From Planctomycetota bacterium (GTDB lineage: Bacteria; Planctomycetota; PLA2; JAEUHO01), in NCBI GenBank assembly GCA_029259775.1, contig JAJDEN010000064.1:40227-104226 (forward strand): DNA of 64,000 bases, given 5' to 3'. Below are positions 37,817 to 47,568 of the stretch, piece by piece (positions within the stretch are counted from its first letter, which is position 1; every line of letters starts with the position of its first letter). The position numbers and the translations under genes were made by a program. Below the pieces are notes generated by a model. That model was given only the letters and a program-made list of their open reading frames with translations. It was not told the origin of the DNA and ran no database searches.

Positions 37817-39227
37817 CGACGTTGCCCGCCCCCATGGTGACGACGACGTCCCCCGGGAGTAGGTGCCGCACGCCGTGCTCGACGGCGGCATCCAGGTCGG
37901 CGAGCGGTTGCGCAGAGCCGCCCTCGTTGCGCACGTGGTGCGCCAGATCGGCTGACGTGACCGCCCGACGCTCTTCCTCGCTGTCCCGGGCGAAGTAGAT
38001 CGGCGGCAGCCACACCTCATCGGCCTGGGCCAGCGCCACGGCAAACTCCTTCATCAGGCACCGCGTACGGCTGGCCTGGTGGGGCTGGAACACGACGACG
38101 AGGCGCCGGCCGGCGAAGCGCGAGCGCAGGGCGCCTAGCGTCGCCCGAATCTCGACCGGGTGGTGGCCGTAATCGTCCAGCAAGGTGATGCCGTTGCGCT
38201 CCGCAACGAGTTCCTGCCGCCGGCCCACCCCCCGGAACGCCGCCAGCGCCGCGGCGATCTCGGGGAACGCGCAGCCCGCCGCAGCCAGCGCCGCCGCCGC
38301 GGCGCTCGCGTTCAGGACGTTGTGATGCCCCGTCATGGGGATCTCTACCTCGCCCAACAGCCGACCGGCCTTCGACAGGCCGAAGCGCGTGCTCGCTCCG
38401 CCCTGACCGGGGGTGGGTTCGCCGGCGCGCCAGTGGGCATCGTCCGAGAAGCCATAGCTCTCGATGTCCGCGCGGAGGCGCTCGTCGCCGCGAAACAAGG
38501 ACGCGTAGGCGTCGTTGACGAGCAGCACGCCATGCGCCGGCAGCAGGGACGCGAAGATGCGGAACGCCTCCTGGATCTCGGCGAGATCGCGGTAGTAGTC
38601 CAGGTGGTCCTCATCGACGTTGGTGATGATCGCCACGCGCGGACGGTGCGCATGGAAGGAGCGGTCGAACTCGCACGACTCCACGACGAAGCTGGGGCCG
38701 TCTCCGCTCCGCCAGCCTCGGCCCTCGCCCGTCAGCTGCCCCCCCACCACGAAGCTCGGGTCGCGTCCGGCGTGGATGAGTGCGCTGGCGAGAATCGCCG
38801 ACGTCGTCGTCTTGCCATGACTGCCGGCCACGCAGATGCCGTCACGGTCCGCCATGAGCGCGCCGATGAGGTCGGCGTAGCGCCACTGCGGGATGCCGCG
38901 CGCACGCGCCGCCACCCGCTGGACATGCTCCAGGGGCACGGCGGCCGAGTAGAAGACCGCGTCGAGCGCGTCGGGCAGCGGCACGTCGTCGCGCTCGGCG
39001 CCGGGCGGCGGATCGCGGTCCGAGCCCCGCACCGTGATACCGCGCGCCCGCAGGAGCTCGGCGGCGCCGCTCATGCCGACCCCCCCGATCCCGATCAGGT
39101 ACGCACGCCGGACCTGGGTGAGGTCGGGCGCGGGGCTCTTCACGGAGGTGGGCATGCTGGCGTTGGGATCCCGGCGGGAGCTGCTCCCGCGCTGCGAACG
39201 TCCGATGATCCCGGGCCGATCCGACAT
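37782..39227 (-). CDS. murC: UDP-N-acetylmuramate-L-alanine ligase MurC
   Basis: MurC adds L-alanine to UDP-MurNAc using ATP. The 481-residue product has the Rossmann N-domain (IGIGGVGMSGAAELL), the ATP loop GSHGKTTT, the central-domain segment TNVDEDHLDYY and the C-terminal FQPHQASRT block. The first about 35 residues are a non-conserved extension; ATG 39155 is an alternative start. It overlaps murB and follows murG by 27 nt. Confidence 0.96.
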   Translation of the reverse strand: MSDRPGIIGRSQRGSSSRRDPNASMPTSVKSPAPDLTQVRRAYLIGIGGVGMSGAAELLRARGITVRGSDRDPPPGAERDDVPLPDALDAVFYSAAVPLEHVQRVAARARGIPQWRYADLIGALMADRDGICVAGSHGKTTTSAILASALIHAGRDPSFVVGGQLTGEGRGWRSGDGPSFVVESCEFDRSFHAHRPRVAIITNVDEDHLDYYRDLAEIQEAFRIFASLLPAHGVLLVNDAYASLFRGDERLRADIESYGFSDDAHWRAGEPTPGQGGASTRFGLSKAGRLLGEVEIPMTGHHNVLNASAAAAALAAAGCAFPEIAAALAAFRGVGRRQELVAERNGITLLDDYGHHPVEIRATLGALRSRFAGRRLVVVFQPHQASRTRCLMKEFAVALAQADEVWLPPIYFARDSEEERRAVTSADLAHHVRNEGGSAQPLADLDAAVEHGVRHLLPGDVVVTMGAGNVDEVARGLAARL

Positions 39228-39254
39228 GGGCCGCTCGCGCCTCCTTGTGCTTGC

Positions 39255-40355
39255 CTACCAGTCTAGGAATCGGATCAGATCGTCCGCGGTTTCAGCGGCA
39301 GCATCGCCAGAATCGCCCGCGAGCGCATTTCGCATCGCCTGGAGCGCGTCGGCGTCCTCCAGCAGGGTGAGAACGTCCCTGGCGACGGCCGACGGATCGA
39401 GCGCCGCTTGCTCGAGAAGGCGCGCCCCCCCCGAGGCCACCAGCGGCGCGGCGTTCTTGAACTGCTGCCGGTCGGTGTGGTGTGGATACGGCACGAGGAT
39501 CGAGGGCGTCTGGGTGGCGAGCAGTTCGGCGCAGGTGTTCGCTCCGGCGCGGCAGAGGACGAGATCCGCCGTCCGGTAGGCCGTCCCCATCGCCCGGAGG
39601 AAGGGCGCCACGTGGTGGGCGATGCCCAGGCGGGCGTAGGTGGCCGCGGCGTCGCCGCCGCTCTTGCCCTCGGCATGAATCATCTGGATGCGCTCGGCGA
39701 GGGACGGATCGGCCGTCAGCGCCAGTTCCAGGCCGGCAAAGAAGCGCTCGTAGAGCCGGCGCGCGCCCAGGCTGCCGCCCGTCACGAGCAGGGTGGCCCG
39801 ATCGTCGTGCAAGCCGAACGCGGCCGGGTCCCGGGCGCCCGCCAGCGCCGCACGCCGCAGGAGCGGGCCGGTGACGCGCAGCCCTGCGTGGTCGCCGAGC
39901 CCATGGCGCGCCTCGTCCTGCGCGCAGTAGATCCGGCCTGCGCGACTCGCGAACTTGCGGACGACCACGCCCGGGACCGCATCGGGCACGAGGAAGGCAA
40001 GAGGCACGCCCGCCCCGCGCGCGGCGTAGGCAGCGGGTGCACAGGGCCAACCGCCGAGGGCGATCAAGCAGCCGACGCCTTCGGCCCGCAGGGTGCGCCG
40101 GGCGGCGCGGACGCCCTTCCAGAAGCGGAGGGGGAACGCGAGGCTGGAGCCAAGGGACCTTGGGAGCCGCGTGGCGGGCAGGGTCCAGGGGGTCTCGCGG
40201 TCGTGGAACCAGTCGGCCTCGACGGCTTCGCCGGGTGTGGCGAAGCGGACGGACACGCCGCGCGCGGTGAGGGCGTCCGCCAGGGCGAAGCCGGGCGCGA
40301 GATGGCCCGCGGTCCCGCCACCTGAGAAGAGGACGAGACGCGATTCGCTACCCAT
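39255..40355 (-). CDS. murG: Lipid II synthase MurG (GlcNAc transferase)
   Basis: MurG transfers GlcNAc to lipid I at the inner face of the membrane, completing lipid II. The 366-residue product is a GT28 enzyme: GGGTAGHLAPGFALADAL at the N-terminus for the acceptor side, ALGGWPCAPAAYAA, then the UDP-GlcNAc-binding half with VTGGSLGARRL and RAGANTCAELLA. ATG 40355 starts the conserved part; the frame extends upstream without homology. It is separated from ftsW by a CAP-domain lipoprotein and a 742-bp repeat-rich region, so it may have its own promoter. Confidence 0.95.
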   Translation of the reverse strand: MGSESRLVLFSGGGTAGHLAPGFALADALTARGVSVRFATPGEAVEADWFHDRETPWTLPATRLPRSLGSSLAFPLRFWKGVRAARRTLRAEGVGCLIALGGWPCAPAAYAARGAGVPLAFLVPDAVPGVVVRKFASRAGRIYCAQDEARHGLGDHAGLRVTGPLLRRAALAGARDPAAFGLHDDRATLLVTGGSLGARRLYERFFAGLELALTADPSLAERIQMIHAEGKSGGDAAATYARLGIAHHVAPFLRAMGTAYRTADLVLCRAGANTCAELLATQTPSILVPYPHHTDRQQFKNAAPLVASGGARLLEQAALDPSAVARDVLTLLEDADALQAMRNALAGDSGDAAAETADDLIRFLDW

Positions 40356-40616
40356 GCCTGCAGGCGTAGCACGCAACGACCGAAGGTCGAAGCAACCTCT
40401 TGCTCCGCGCGTGGCAGAAGAAGGAGACGTAAGGAGAAGTAAGGAGAAGAAGATGATGAACCACAGAGGCGCAGAGGACACAGAGGGCCGCCGGTGGCAG
40501 AGCGCGACAAGGCGAGGCGAGGAAGATGCCGCGCGTGCGTCCCCGACCGTCGCCCGCAGCGGCACGCCCCTGGGGCATGAGCAGGGGCATGGACCGCGAC
40601 CGTGAACCACGATCGA

Positions 40617-40734
40617 TCGCCCCGCTCGGGCGTCGTCAGCACCCGGGTAGGGGCGGCCCTAGGCCTGAGCTTGTCGAAGGCCGGGTGGCCGCCCAAGCCA
40701 GCCTGATGTTCGACCTTGGGCCATGGCGTGACGC
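40617..40734. repeat. Dispersed intergenic repeat, copy 2, with REP-like insert
   Basis: Blocks 40617-40656 and 40689-40734 match 17211-17250 and 17260-17305. Between them lies a palindromic segment with ggcctgagcttgtcgaaggc, the type seen in REP elements of many genomes. Confidence 0.9.
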
Positions 40735-40808
40735 CACGAGCGGCATCCCTGCGGCAAACCCCGACGGATCACTCCCGGCCGCCGAGAGGCGAGGTGAGGA
40801 GGTACCTA

Positions 40809-40914
40809 CGGGGTCTGTCCCCGCTGAGGACACGGAGTCGCAGCGCGTCCCGGCGCAGCGAGAGGATCGCTGCCCGCAGCAGGAGTCCTTGGAGCAGTAC
40901 CTACGGAGTCCGGA
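40809..40914. repeat. 106-bp perfect direct repeat, copy 1
   Basis: Identical over 106 bp to 41006-41111 (offset 197). Its right end runs into an imperfect inverted repeat of about 17 bp (40894-40910 with 40917-40933). Confidence 0.95.
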
Positions 40915-41005
40915 CGGACTCCGTAGGTGCTGCCTCCGGGGACTTCGTCGCGAGGGCGGCGAGACCGAAGCGAGCCGGAGTCGCGATGTGGCTACGTGCC
41001 GCAGG

Positions 41006-41111
41006 CGGGGTCTGTCCCCGCTGAGGACACGGAGTCGCAGCGCGTCCCGGCGCAGCGAGAGGATCGCTGCCCGCAGCAGGAGTCCTTGGAGCAGTACCTA
41101 CGGAGTCCGGA
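41006..41111. repeat. 106-bp perfect direct repeat, copy 2
   Basis: This copy contains the last codons and TAG stop (41098-41100) of the minus-strand CAP lipoprotein gene, so the gene end itself is part of the repeat. Confidence 0.95.
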
Positions 41112-41706
41112 AGACCTGCGTCCACCAGGGGCCGAACGCGGCGGCATTCGCGGGGCTCACGGCCTCACGGTAGCCGATACCGATCTGGGTGAAGCCAGGA
41201 TCGAGCATGTTGGCGTTGTGGCCGGCCGAAGCCTGCCACGCTGCCATGACATCGGCGGGGCTCGGCTGACCGCGGGCGACGTTCTCACCGGCCGTGGTAA
41301 AGGCGACGCCGCCCGTCGTGAGGCGCATGCCCAGGCAGTCGGCAGGCGCCGCGCAGGGCGCGGGGCCGTCGTGCGTAAGGACGCCGGTGTTCTGCATGTC
41401 GACCGTGTGATTCTGCGCGACCGCCGCCACGGAGGCGTTCCACGTCAGCGCCGTGCGGCCGTTCGTGGTGCGGTACTCGTTGAGGAGGCGGAAGACCTCG
41501 GAGGCGAAGGCCAACTCACGCGTGGTCATGCCCGTGCCCGTGCCGTCCTGGAGTTGGGTGACGGGCGTCGTCACCGGACCAGGAGGCGTGGACGGCGCAC
41601 CGCCGCCGCCGAGGCCGGTCTGCAGGTTGTTGCTCGAGTCACCGGTGCCACAGGCAGCGAGCGAGAGGGTCAGGGCCAAGGCCAGGGCGAGATGAACAGC
41701 GCGCAT
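41098..41706 (-). CDS. CAP-domain (SCP/PR-1, YkwD-like) lipoprotein
   Basis: The 202-residue product has a lipoprotein signal with LAAC (Cys 19), a Gly/Pro/Thr-rich linker (about 20-60) and a CAP domain (about 65-202): FRLLNEYRTTNGRTALTW, then NHTVDMQ, an HDG segment, GENVARGQ and WQASAGHNANML. These match the bacterial SCP-like group, whose members are extracellular and mostly of unknown activity. ATG 41706 has GGAGGAA 8 nt upstream. It sits inside the cell-wall cluster between ftsW and murG, an unusual position; it might be a late insertion, as the flanking repeats suggest. Confidence 0.88.
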   Translation of the reverse strand: MRAVHLALALALTLSLAACGTGDSSNNLQTGLGGGGAPSTPPGPVTTPVTQLQDGTGTGMTTRELAFASEVFRLLNEYRTTNGRTALTWNASVAAVAQNHTVDMQNTGVLTHDGPAPCAAPADCLGMRLTTGGVAFTTAGENVARGQPSPADVMAAWQASAGHNANMLDPGFTQIGIGYREAVSPANAAAFGPWWTQVFRTP

Positions 41707-41902
41707 CGTCAACTTCCTCCACGGACACCCAAGTCCGTCTATCCAAGGGCGGGATTGTAGCGGCTTCGGCCCCGCCGCAACAGCCGGGCGGAGCATTCTG
41801 AGACGCCCCTGTTCGCGGGTTGCTAGCGAATCGGGATCCCGGGCCGTTGGCGCCCCTCGGGCCGCTCCGCGGAGGCCCTCGGCCCGCAGCTCCGCAAGCG
41901 GG

Positions 41903-43063
41903 CTAGGGTTCCCAGGGCTCGTCGGGCGCCGCGGCCGCAGCCCTACGTGCCACGTTCAGGATGATGCCCACGCACGCGCACGCCATCAGGAGATTGCTGC
42001 CTCCCGTGCTGATGAAGGGCAGCGACACGCCCTTCGTCGGCGCTGTCGCGGTCACGACTGCGATGTTGATCAGCGCTTGGAACACGAGGATGAACGTCGC
42101 GCCGGCGGCGAGGTAGAGGGCGTGGGGTCCGAGCACCCGCGCCCGCCACGCGATCGTCTTGCCGTACCAGGCCAGCAGCATGAACGCGATGACGACGCCG
42201 GCACAGCCGAGAAAGCCAAGTTCCTCGCCGATGACCGCGAAGATGAAGTCGTTGTGCGCCTCGGAGAAGTAGCCGAGCTTCTGCGCACCTTGCCCCAGGC
42301 CCTTGCCGAACACGCCGCCGGAGCCGATGGCGACGAGCGCTTCGTGCACTTGACTGCCCGAGCCCGGGCCGCCCGTGTACATCGCAAGCCGGCTGCGAAC
42401 GTGCGGGAAGCGCGTGTAGGCGAAGAACACGATCACGGGGATCACCGTCACGGCGAAGGGGATGACGCGCGTCGGCCGCACGCCTGCGAGACCGAGCAGG
42501 ATCACCGCCTCCGCCACGATGAAGAGCGAGGTGCCGAGATCGGGTTCGACCAGCACGAGCATCACGGCAATGCCGATCGGAGCCAGCATGGGAAGCAGCG
42601 GACACTTGGCGCCGAGGGCCTGCGCGTTCTCGCGCTCCGCCAAGCGGTCGGCGAGGTAGAGCAAGACACCGAGCTTGAGGAGCTCGCTGGCCTGGATGGA
42701 GACGCCCGCCACGTACAGCCACCGGCGGCTGCCCTTCACCGCGGGGCCGAGTACCAGCGTGAGGGCCAGCAGCACGATGGCGAGGCCGAGCAGCGGCAGC
42801 GCCACCTTGCGCAGGAGCTCGAGCGGCACGCGCGCGGCGCCCCACGCGACCAGGATGCCCAGCACCACCCATCGCAGTTGCCGAACGAGCACTCCGGAGT
42901 GCGCATCGCCGGCCAGGTTTCCCATCGCGGAACTGGTGCTGTAGACCATCACGAGCCCGAGCGCCACGAGGCCCGCGGCCACACCCAGGACCATACGGCC
43001 CGCGTGCTGCACCTCGCGCCCGGTCGAGAGCGACTTCACCGTGAGGGTCCGTCCGCGGGCCAC
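41903..43063 (-). CDS. ftsW: Septal peptidoglycan polymerase FtsW
   Basis: FtsW is a SEDS glycosyltransferase that polymerises lipid II at the septum with its cognate FtsI. The 386-residue product has about ten membrane segments and the SEDS signatures: KGSRRWLYVAG, PSEL-like QASELLKLG, LVEPDLGTS and the C-terminal GVSLPFISTGGSNLL. The catalytic Asp is that in VEPDLGTS. GTG 43063 lies 2 nt after the mraY stop and gives a normal cytoplasmic N-terminus; ATG 42994 is the alternative. FtsI lies four genes upstream. Confidence 0.95.
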   Translation of the reverse strand: MARGRTLTVKSLSTGREVQHAGRMVLGVAAGLVALGLVMVYSTSSAMGNLAGDAHSGVLVRQLRWVVLGILVAWGAARVPLELLRKVALPLLGLAIVLLALTLVLGPAVKGSRRWLYVAGVSIQASELLKLGVLLYLADRLAERENAQALGAKCPLLPMLAPIGIAVMLVLVEPDLGTSLFIVAEAVILLGLAGVRPTRVIPFAVTVIPVIVFFAYTRFPHVRSRLAMYTGGPGSGSQVHEALVAIGSGGVFGKGLGQGAQKLGYFSEAHNDFIFAVIGEELGFLGCAGVVIAFMLLAWYGKTIAWRARVLGPHALYLAAGATFILVFQALINIAVVTATAPTKGVSLPFISTGGSNLLMACACVGIILNVARRAAAAAPDEPWEP

Positions 43064-43065
43064 CT

Positions 43066-44508
43066 TCAGCGCACCTTCAGCATCGCCAGCGCGGCCATGA
43101 CGCAGATCATGGAGACGATCCAGAAACGGACCGTGACCTTGTTCTCGTGCAGGCCACCCTGCTGGAAGTGGTGGTGGTACGGCGCGCAGCGGAACCAACG
43201 TTTGCCTGTCGCGCCCTCGGCGCCGGCCTTGACCGCCTTGCGCCGCGTGGCCTTGAAGTAGGTGCGCTGCCAGATGACCGAGAGCGCCTCCGAGACGAAC
43301 AGGCCGCCCGCGATGAAGAGCGTGATCTCGTGCCGCAGCGCGACCGCCATGACCCCCAGGATGCCGCCGATCGAGAGCGATCCCGTGTCGCCCATGAAGA
43401 CCTGCGCGGGGAAGCCGTTGAACCACAGGAAGCCCAGCGAGCCACCCACGAGGGCCGCCGCGATGATCGCGATCTCGCCCGCTTCTGGCACGTAGAACAG
43501 GTGCAACTCCCGGGAGAAGTCCACCCGCCCGACGAGGTAGGCAATGACGGCGAACGCGACCGCGACGGTGGCGGTCACGCCGATGGCAAGCCCATCGAGA
43601 CCGTCCGTGAGGTTGACCGCGTTGCTCGCGCCCACGATGACGAGGATGCCGAGCGGAATGAACAACAGGCCGAGGTCCAAGCAGAAGCGCTTGAAGAACG
43701 GCACCTGGAGATCGGCCCGGTGGTGATCGCGCGGATCCGGCCAGCTGGCGGGCAGGTCGATCTCACGGTCCACGACGGGCGCGAACAGGGCGGCCTCGGG
43801 CGTGTCGGGATCGCACAGGTCCGAGCCGGCGGCTGCGCTGATCACGGCGCTGTTCATCTTCTCCTTCGGCACCCCGTTGTGGACGGCGATCTCGCCGGCG
43901 CGGCGCGAGTTGCCGAGGTACTTGCCGGCGATCGAACCCCACGACTCCCCCTCGCGGACGGTGTGGCGCTTGATCCAGCGCAGCGCGTACGGGTCTTCCT
44001 TCATCTGCGGTCCGCGCAGCCAGGGCTTGTCGTCCTGGTTGGATCCGATGATGTAGAGCGCGCCGATCGCGAGCAGCGCGATCGCCAGCTGCCCCGAGAG
44101 TTTCTGCTTCTCACTGATGCCGCGGCTCTCCGGGTCGGTCAGCTTCTTCCAGTCGTCCGCGGCCCCGAGGGCCCCGAAGGCCAGGAACGAGAGCAGGATG
44201 ATCCACGTGTACGGCGTGTCCAAGCGGGCGAAGAGGAAGCCGGACAGCGCGACGCCGATCAGGAGGATCACGCCCCCCATCGTGGGCACATCGGCCTTGG
44301 CGCTGCGCTCGGCATCGACCTCGTCGCTGCCCGTACGGCTGAAGCCCGCAATCTTGCGGTTGCGCAGCGAGCGCACGATGCCCGGCCCCACCACCGTCGC
44401 GACGAGAAACGCCAGTATCGCCGCAAACGCAGCGCGGAAGGTGATGTAGTGGATCAGCCGGAAGCCGGAGAGGACGTCCTCGAGCCGAGCGAAGAGGTGG
44501 TAGAGCAA
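43066..44508 (-). CDS. mraY: MraY phospho-MurNAc-pentapeptide transferase with LysM-like insertion
   Basis: MraY joins phospho-MurNAc-pentapeptide to undecaprenyl phosphate, making lipid I. The 480-residue product is about 120 residues longer than usual. Catalytic blocks are intact: D118-D119 in GAADDWKKL, NAVNLTDGLDGLA (about 296-308), FMGDTGSLSIGG and the PYHHHFQ triad. Between the fourth and fifth membrane segments, residues about 157-265 are an insertion whose middle (about 181-230) has the LysM pattern: HTVREGESWGSIAGKYLG, then an IAVHNGV helix and a short final strand. In MraY topology this loop faces the periplasm, where a LysM domain could bind glycan. LysM assignment is by pattern only. 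Confidence 0.93.
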   Translation of the reverse strand: MLYHLFARLEDVLSGFRLIHYITFRAAFAAILAFLVATVVGPGIVRSLRNRKIAGFSRTGSDEVDAERSAKADVPTMGGVILLIGVALSGFLFARLDTPYTWIILLSFLAFGALGAADDWKKLTDPESRGISEKQKLSGQLAIALLAIGALYIIGSNQDDKPWLRGPQMKEDPYALRWIKRHTVREGESWGSIAGKYLGNSRRAGEIAVHNGVPKEKMNSAVISAAAGSDLCDPDTPEAALFAPVVDREIDLPASWPDPRDHHRADLQVPFFKRFCLDLGLLFIPLGILVIVGASNAVNLTDGLDGLAIGVTATVAVAFAVIAYLVGRVDFSRELHLFYVPEAGEIAIIAAALVGGSLGFLWFNGFPAQVFMGDTGSLSIGGILGVMAVALRHEITLFIAGGLFVSEALSVIWQRTYFKATRRKAVKAGAEGATGKRWFRCAPYHHHFQQGGLHENKVTVRFWIVSMICVMAALAMLKVR

Positions 44509-44553
44509 GGCGGCTCCTCGGCGCTCGCGCGCCGACTCGTGGTGGCCAAGGGA

Positions 44554-46026
44554 CTACGGACGGCGGCGGTCGGAGCGACCTTCAGTCGAAGACCCGAGGC
44601 CTGAGTGCCCCATGTTCGAGTGGAAGGCCGCCCGGTTGCCTCCGCTAGGGTCCAGGGCGGCGGCGCGGCCTCGAACCTGCTCCGCGAGCAGTTCCAGCGT
44701 CATGCTGCGCGAGCCCTTGAAGAGCCACGCGTCGCCGGCGGCAGGCTCGAACGCCGGATCGGCCAGGGCGTCCTCGATCGTCTCGTGCCAGGCCACGTGC
44801 TCGGCCCGCATGCCGAGGGTCAGCGCCTCTTCCACCATGGCCGCGGCGTTCGGGCCGATCGCCCACAAGCGGTCGATGCCCTCGTTGGCCACCTTGCGAC
44901 CGAGCGAGCGGTGGTGGTGCGTCGTCTTCTCGCCCAACTCCATCATCTCGCCCAGCACGGCCAGGCGCCGTCCCGCGCCGTCGCGACGCGACAGCTCGCG
45001 GATGGCGGCCTCCATGCTGCGCGGGTTGGCGTTGTAGGCGTCGTTGATGAGCGTGACGCGGCCCACGAGTTCCCGGCTCATGCGCATGGCCGGGGCCTGG
45101 AAGCGCGCGAGCGCCTCGCGGATGGCGAAGGGCTCGCGGCCGAGCCAGAGGCCAGCGGCCACCGCGGCCAACGCGTTGGCGACGTTGTGCTCGCCGAGGA
45201 TCGGCACCTCGACCGGCATGCGGCCGTAGAGCTTGAACTCGATGCCGCGGTCGGTCGCACGCGGCTCGACGCCGTAGACGTCGGCGTCTTCCCACGTGCC
45301 GAAGGTGACGACATGGCTGTCGAGATCTTCCATGATCTCGCGGCAGTAGTAGTTGTCGGCGTTGATGATCGCCGCGCCGCGGTCGGGCAAGGCGGCGAGC
45401 ATGGCGGCCTTCTCGCGCATGACGCCGCGCACGGTGCCGAGGCCCTCGAGGTGGGCTTCCTCGACGTTCGTCAGGATGCCCACGGTCGGCCGCGCGATGT
45501 TGGTGAGGTAGGCGATCTCGCCGGGTGCGCTCGTGCCGATCTCCACGATGCAGGCGCGTGTGGAGCGATCCATGCGCAGCAGCGTGAGCGGCACGCCGAT
45601 GGCGTTGTTGTAGGACGCGTGGCTGGCGACGACGTCTTCGCCCAGCACGAGGTGCGTCATCTCCTTGACGGTGGTCTTGCCGCAGGAGCCCGTGATGCCG
45701 ATGACCGGCACGTCGAAGCGACTGCGGTGCCAGCGCGCCAGGTCGCCCAGCGCGTTCACCGTGTCGCGCACGATGATGGCGTTGGCGGGGATGCGCGAGG
45801 CATCCGTATCTGCGGCGACGAGCGTGAACGACGCGCCGCGCAAGAACGCCTGGTCCATGAACGCGTGGCCGTCGAAGTTCGGGCCGCGAATCGGGACGAA
45901 CAGCGACCGCGCCGGCACGTGGCGGCTGTCGGTGGTCACGGCCTCGATGACGGGATTGCCATCGACGGGACCGGCGGCTTCGCCGCCGGTGGCACGCAGG
46001 ATGTCGCTGAATCGGATCGGTTCCAT
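44554..46026 (-). CDS. murF: MurF, UDP-MurNAc-tripeptide-D-Ala-D-Ala ligase
   Basis: MurF adds D-Ala-D-Ala to UDP-MurNAc-tripeptide. The 490-residue product has the N-domain DSRHVPARSLFVPIRG, the ATP loop GITGSCGKTTVKEM, the EIGTSAPGEI block, GEHNVANALAA and the C-terminal domain with NDAYNANPRSMEAAIREL. A 30-residue non-conserved tail follows. It lies 3 nt after murE. Confidence 0.96.
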   Translation of the reverse strand: MEPIRFSDILRATGGEAAGPVDGNPVIEAVTTDSRHVPARSLFVPIRGPNFDGHAFMDQAFLRGASFTLVAADTDASRIPANAIIVRDTVNALGDLARWHRSRFDVPVIGITGSCGKTTVKEMTHLVLGEDVVASHASYNNAIGVPLTLLRMDRSTRACIVEIGTSAPGEIAYLTNIARPTVGILTNVEEAHLEGLGTVRGVMREKAAMLAALPDRGAAIINADNYYCREIMEDLDSHVVTFGTWEDADVYGVEPRATDRGIEFKLYGRMPVEVPILGEHNVANALAAVAAGLWLGREPFAIREALARFQAPAMRMSRELVGRVTLINDAYNANPRSMEAAIRELSRRDGAGRRLAVLGEMMELGEKTTHHHRSLGRKVANEGIDRLWAIGPNAAAMVEEALTLGMRAEHVAWHETIEDALADPAFEPAAGDAWLFKGSRSMTLELLAEQVRGRAAALDPSGGNRAAFHSNMGHSGLGSSTEGRSDRRRP

Positions 46027-46029
46027 CGT

Positions 46030-47564
<1,535 letters not shown>

Positions 47565-47568
<4 letters not shown>

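Larger units (their letters stand above)
40356..41097. other. 742-bp repeat-rich region between murG and the CAP lipoprotein gene
   Basis: No real gene is visible; the open frames are repetitive. It holds, in order, a segment at 40456-40491 that would read MNHRGAEDTEGR (a peptide that recurs in spurious frames of repeat DNA in many environmental bacteria), copy 2 of the dispersed repeat at 40617-40734, and the first unit of the 106-bp direct repeat. Confidence 0.7.

Noticed and set aside
40453..40605. Short frame beginning MMNHRGAEDTEGR
   Set aside because: It lies in repeat DNA of a kind that produces spurious frames in many genomes; no ribosome binding site or domain supports it.
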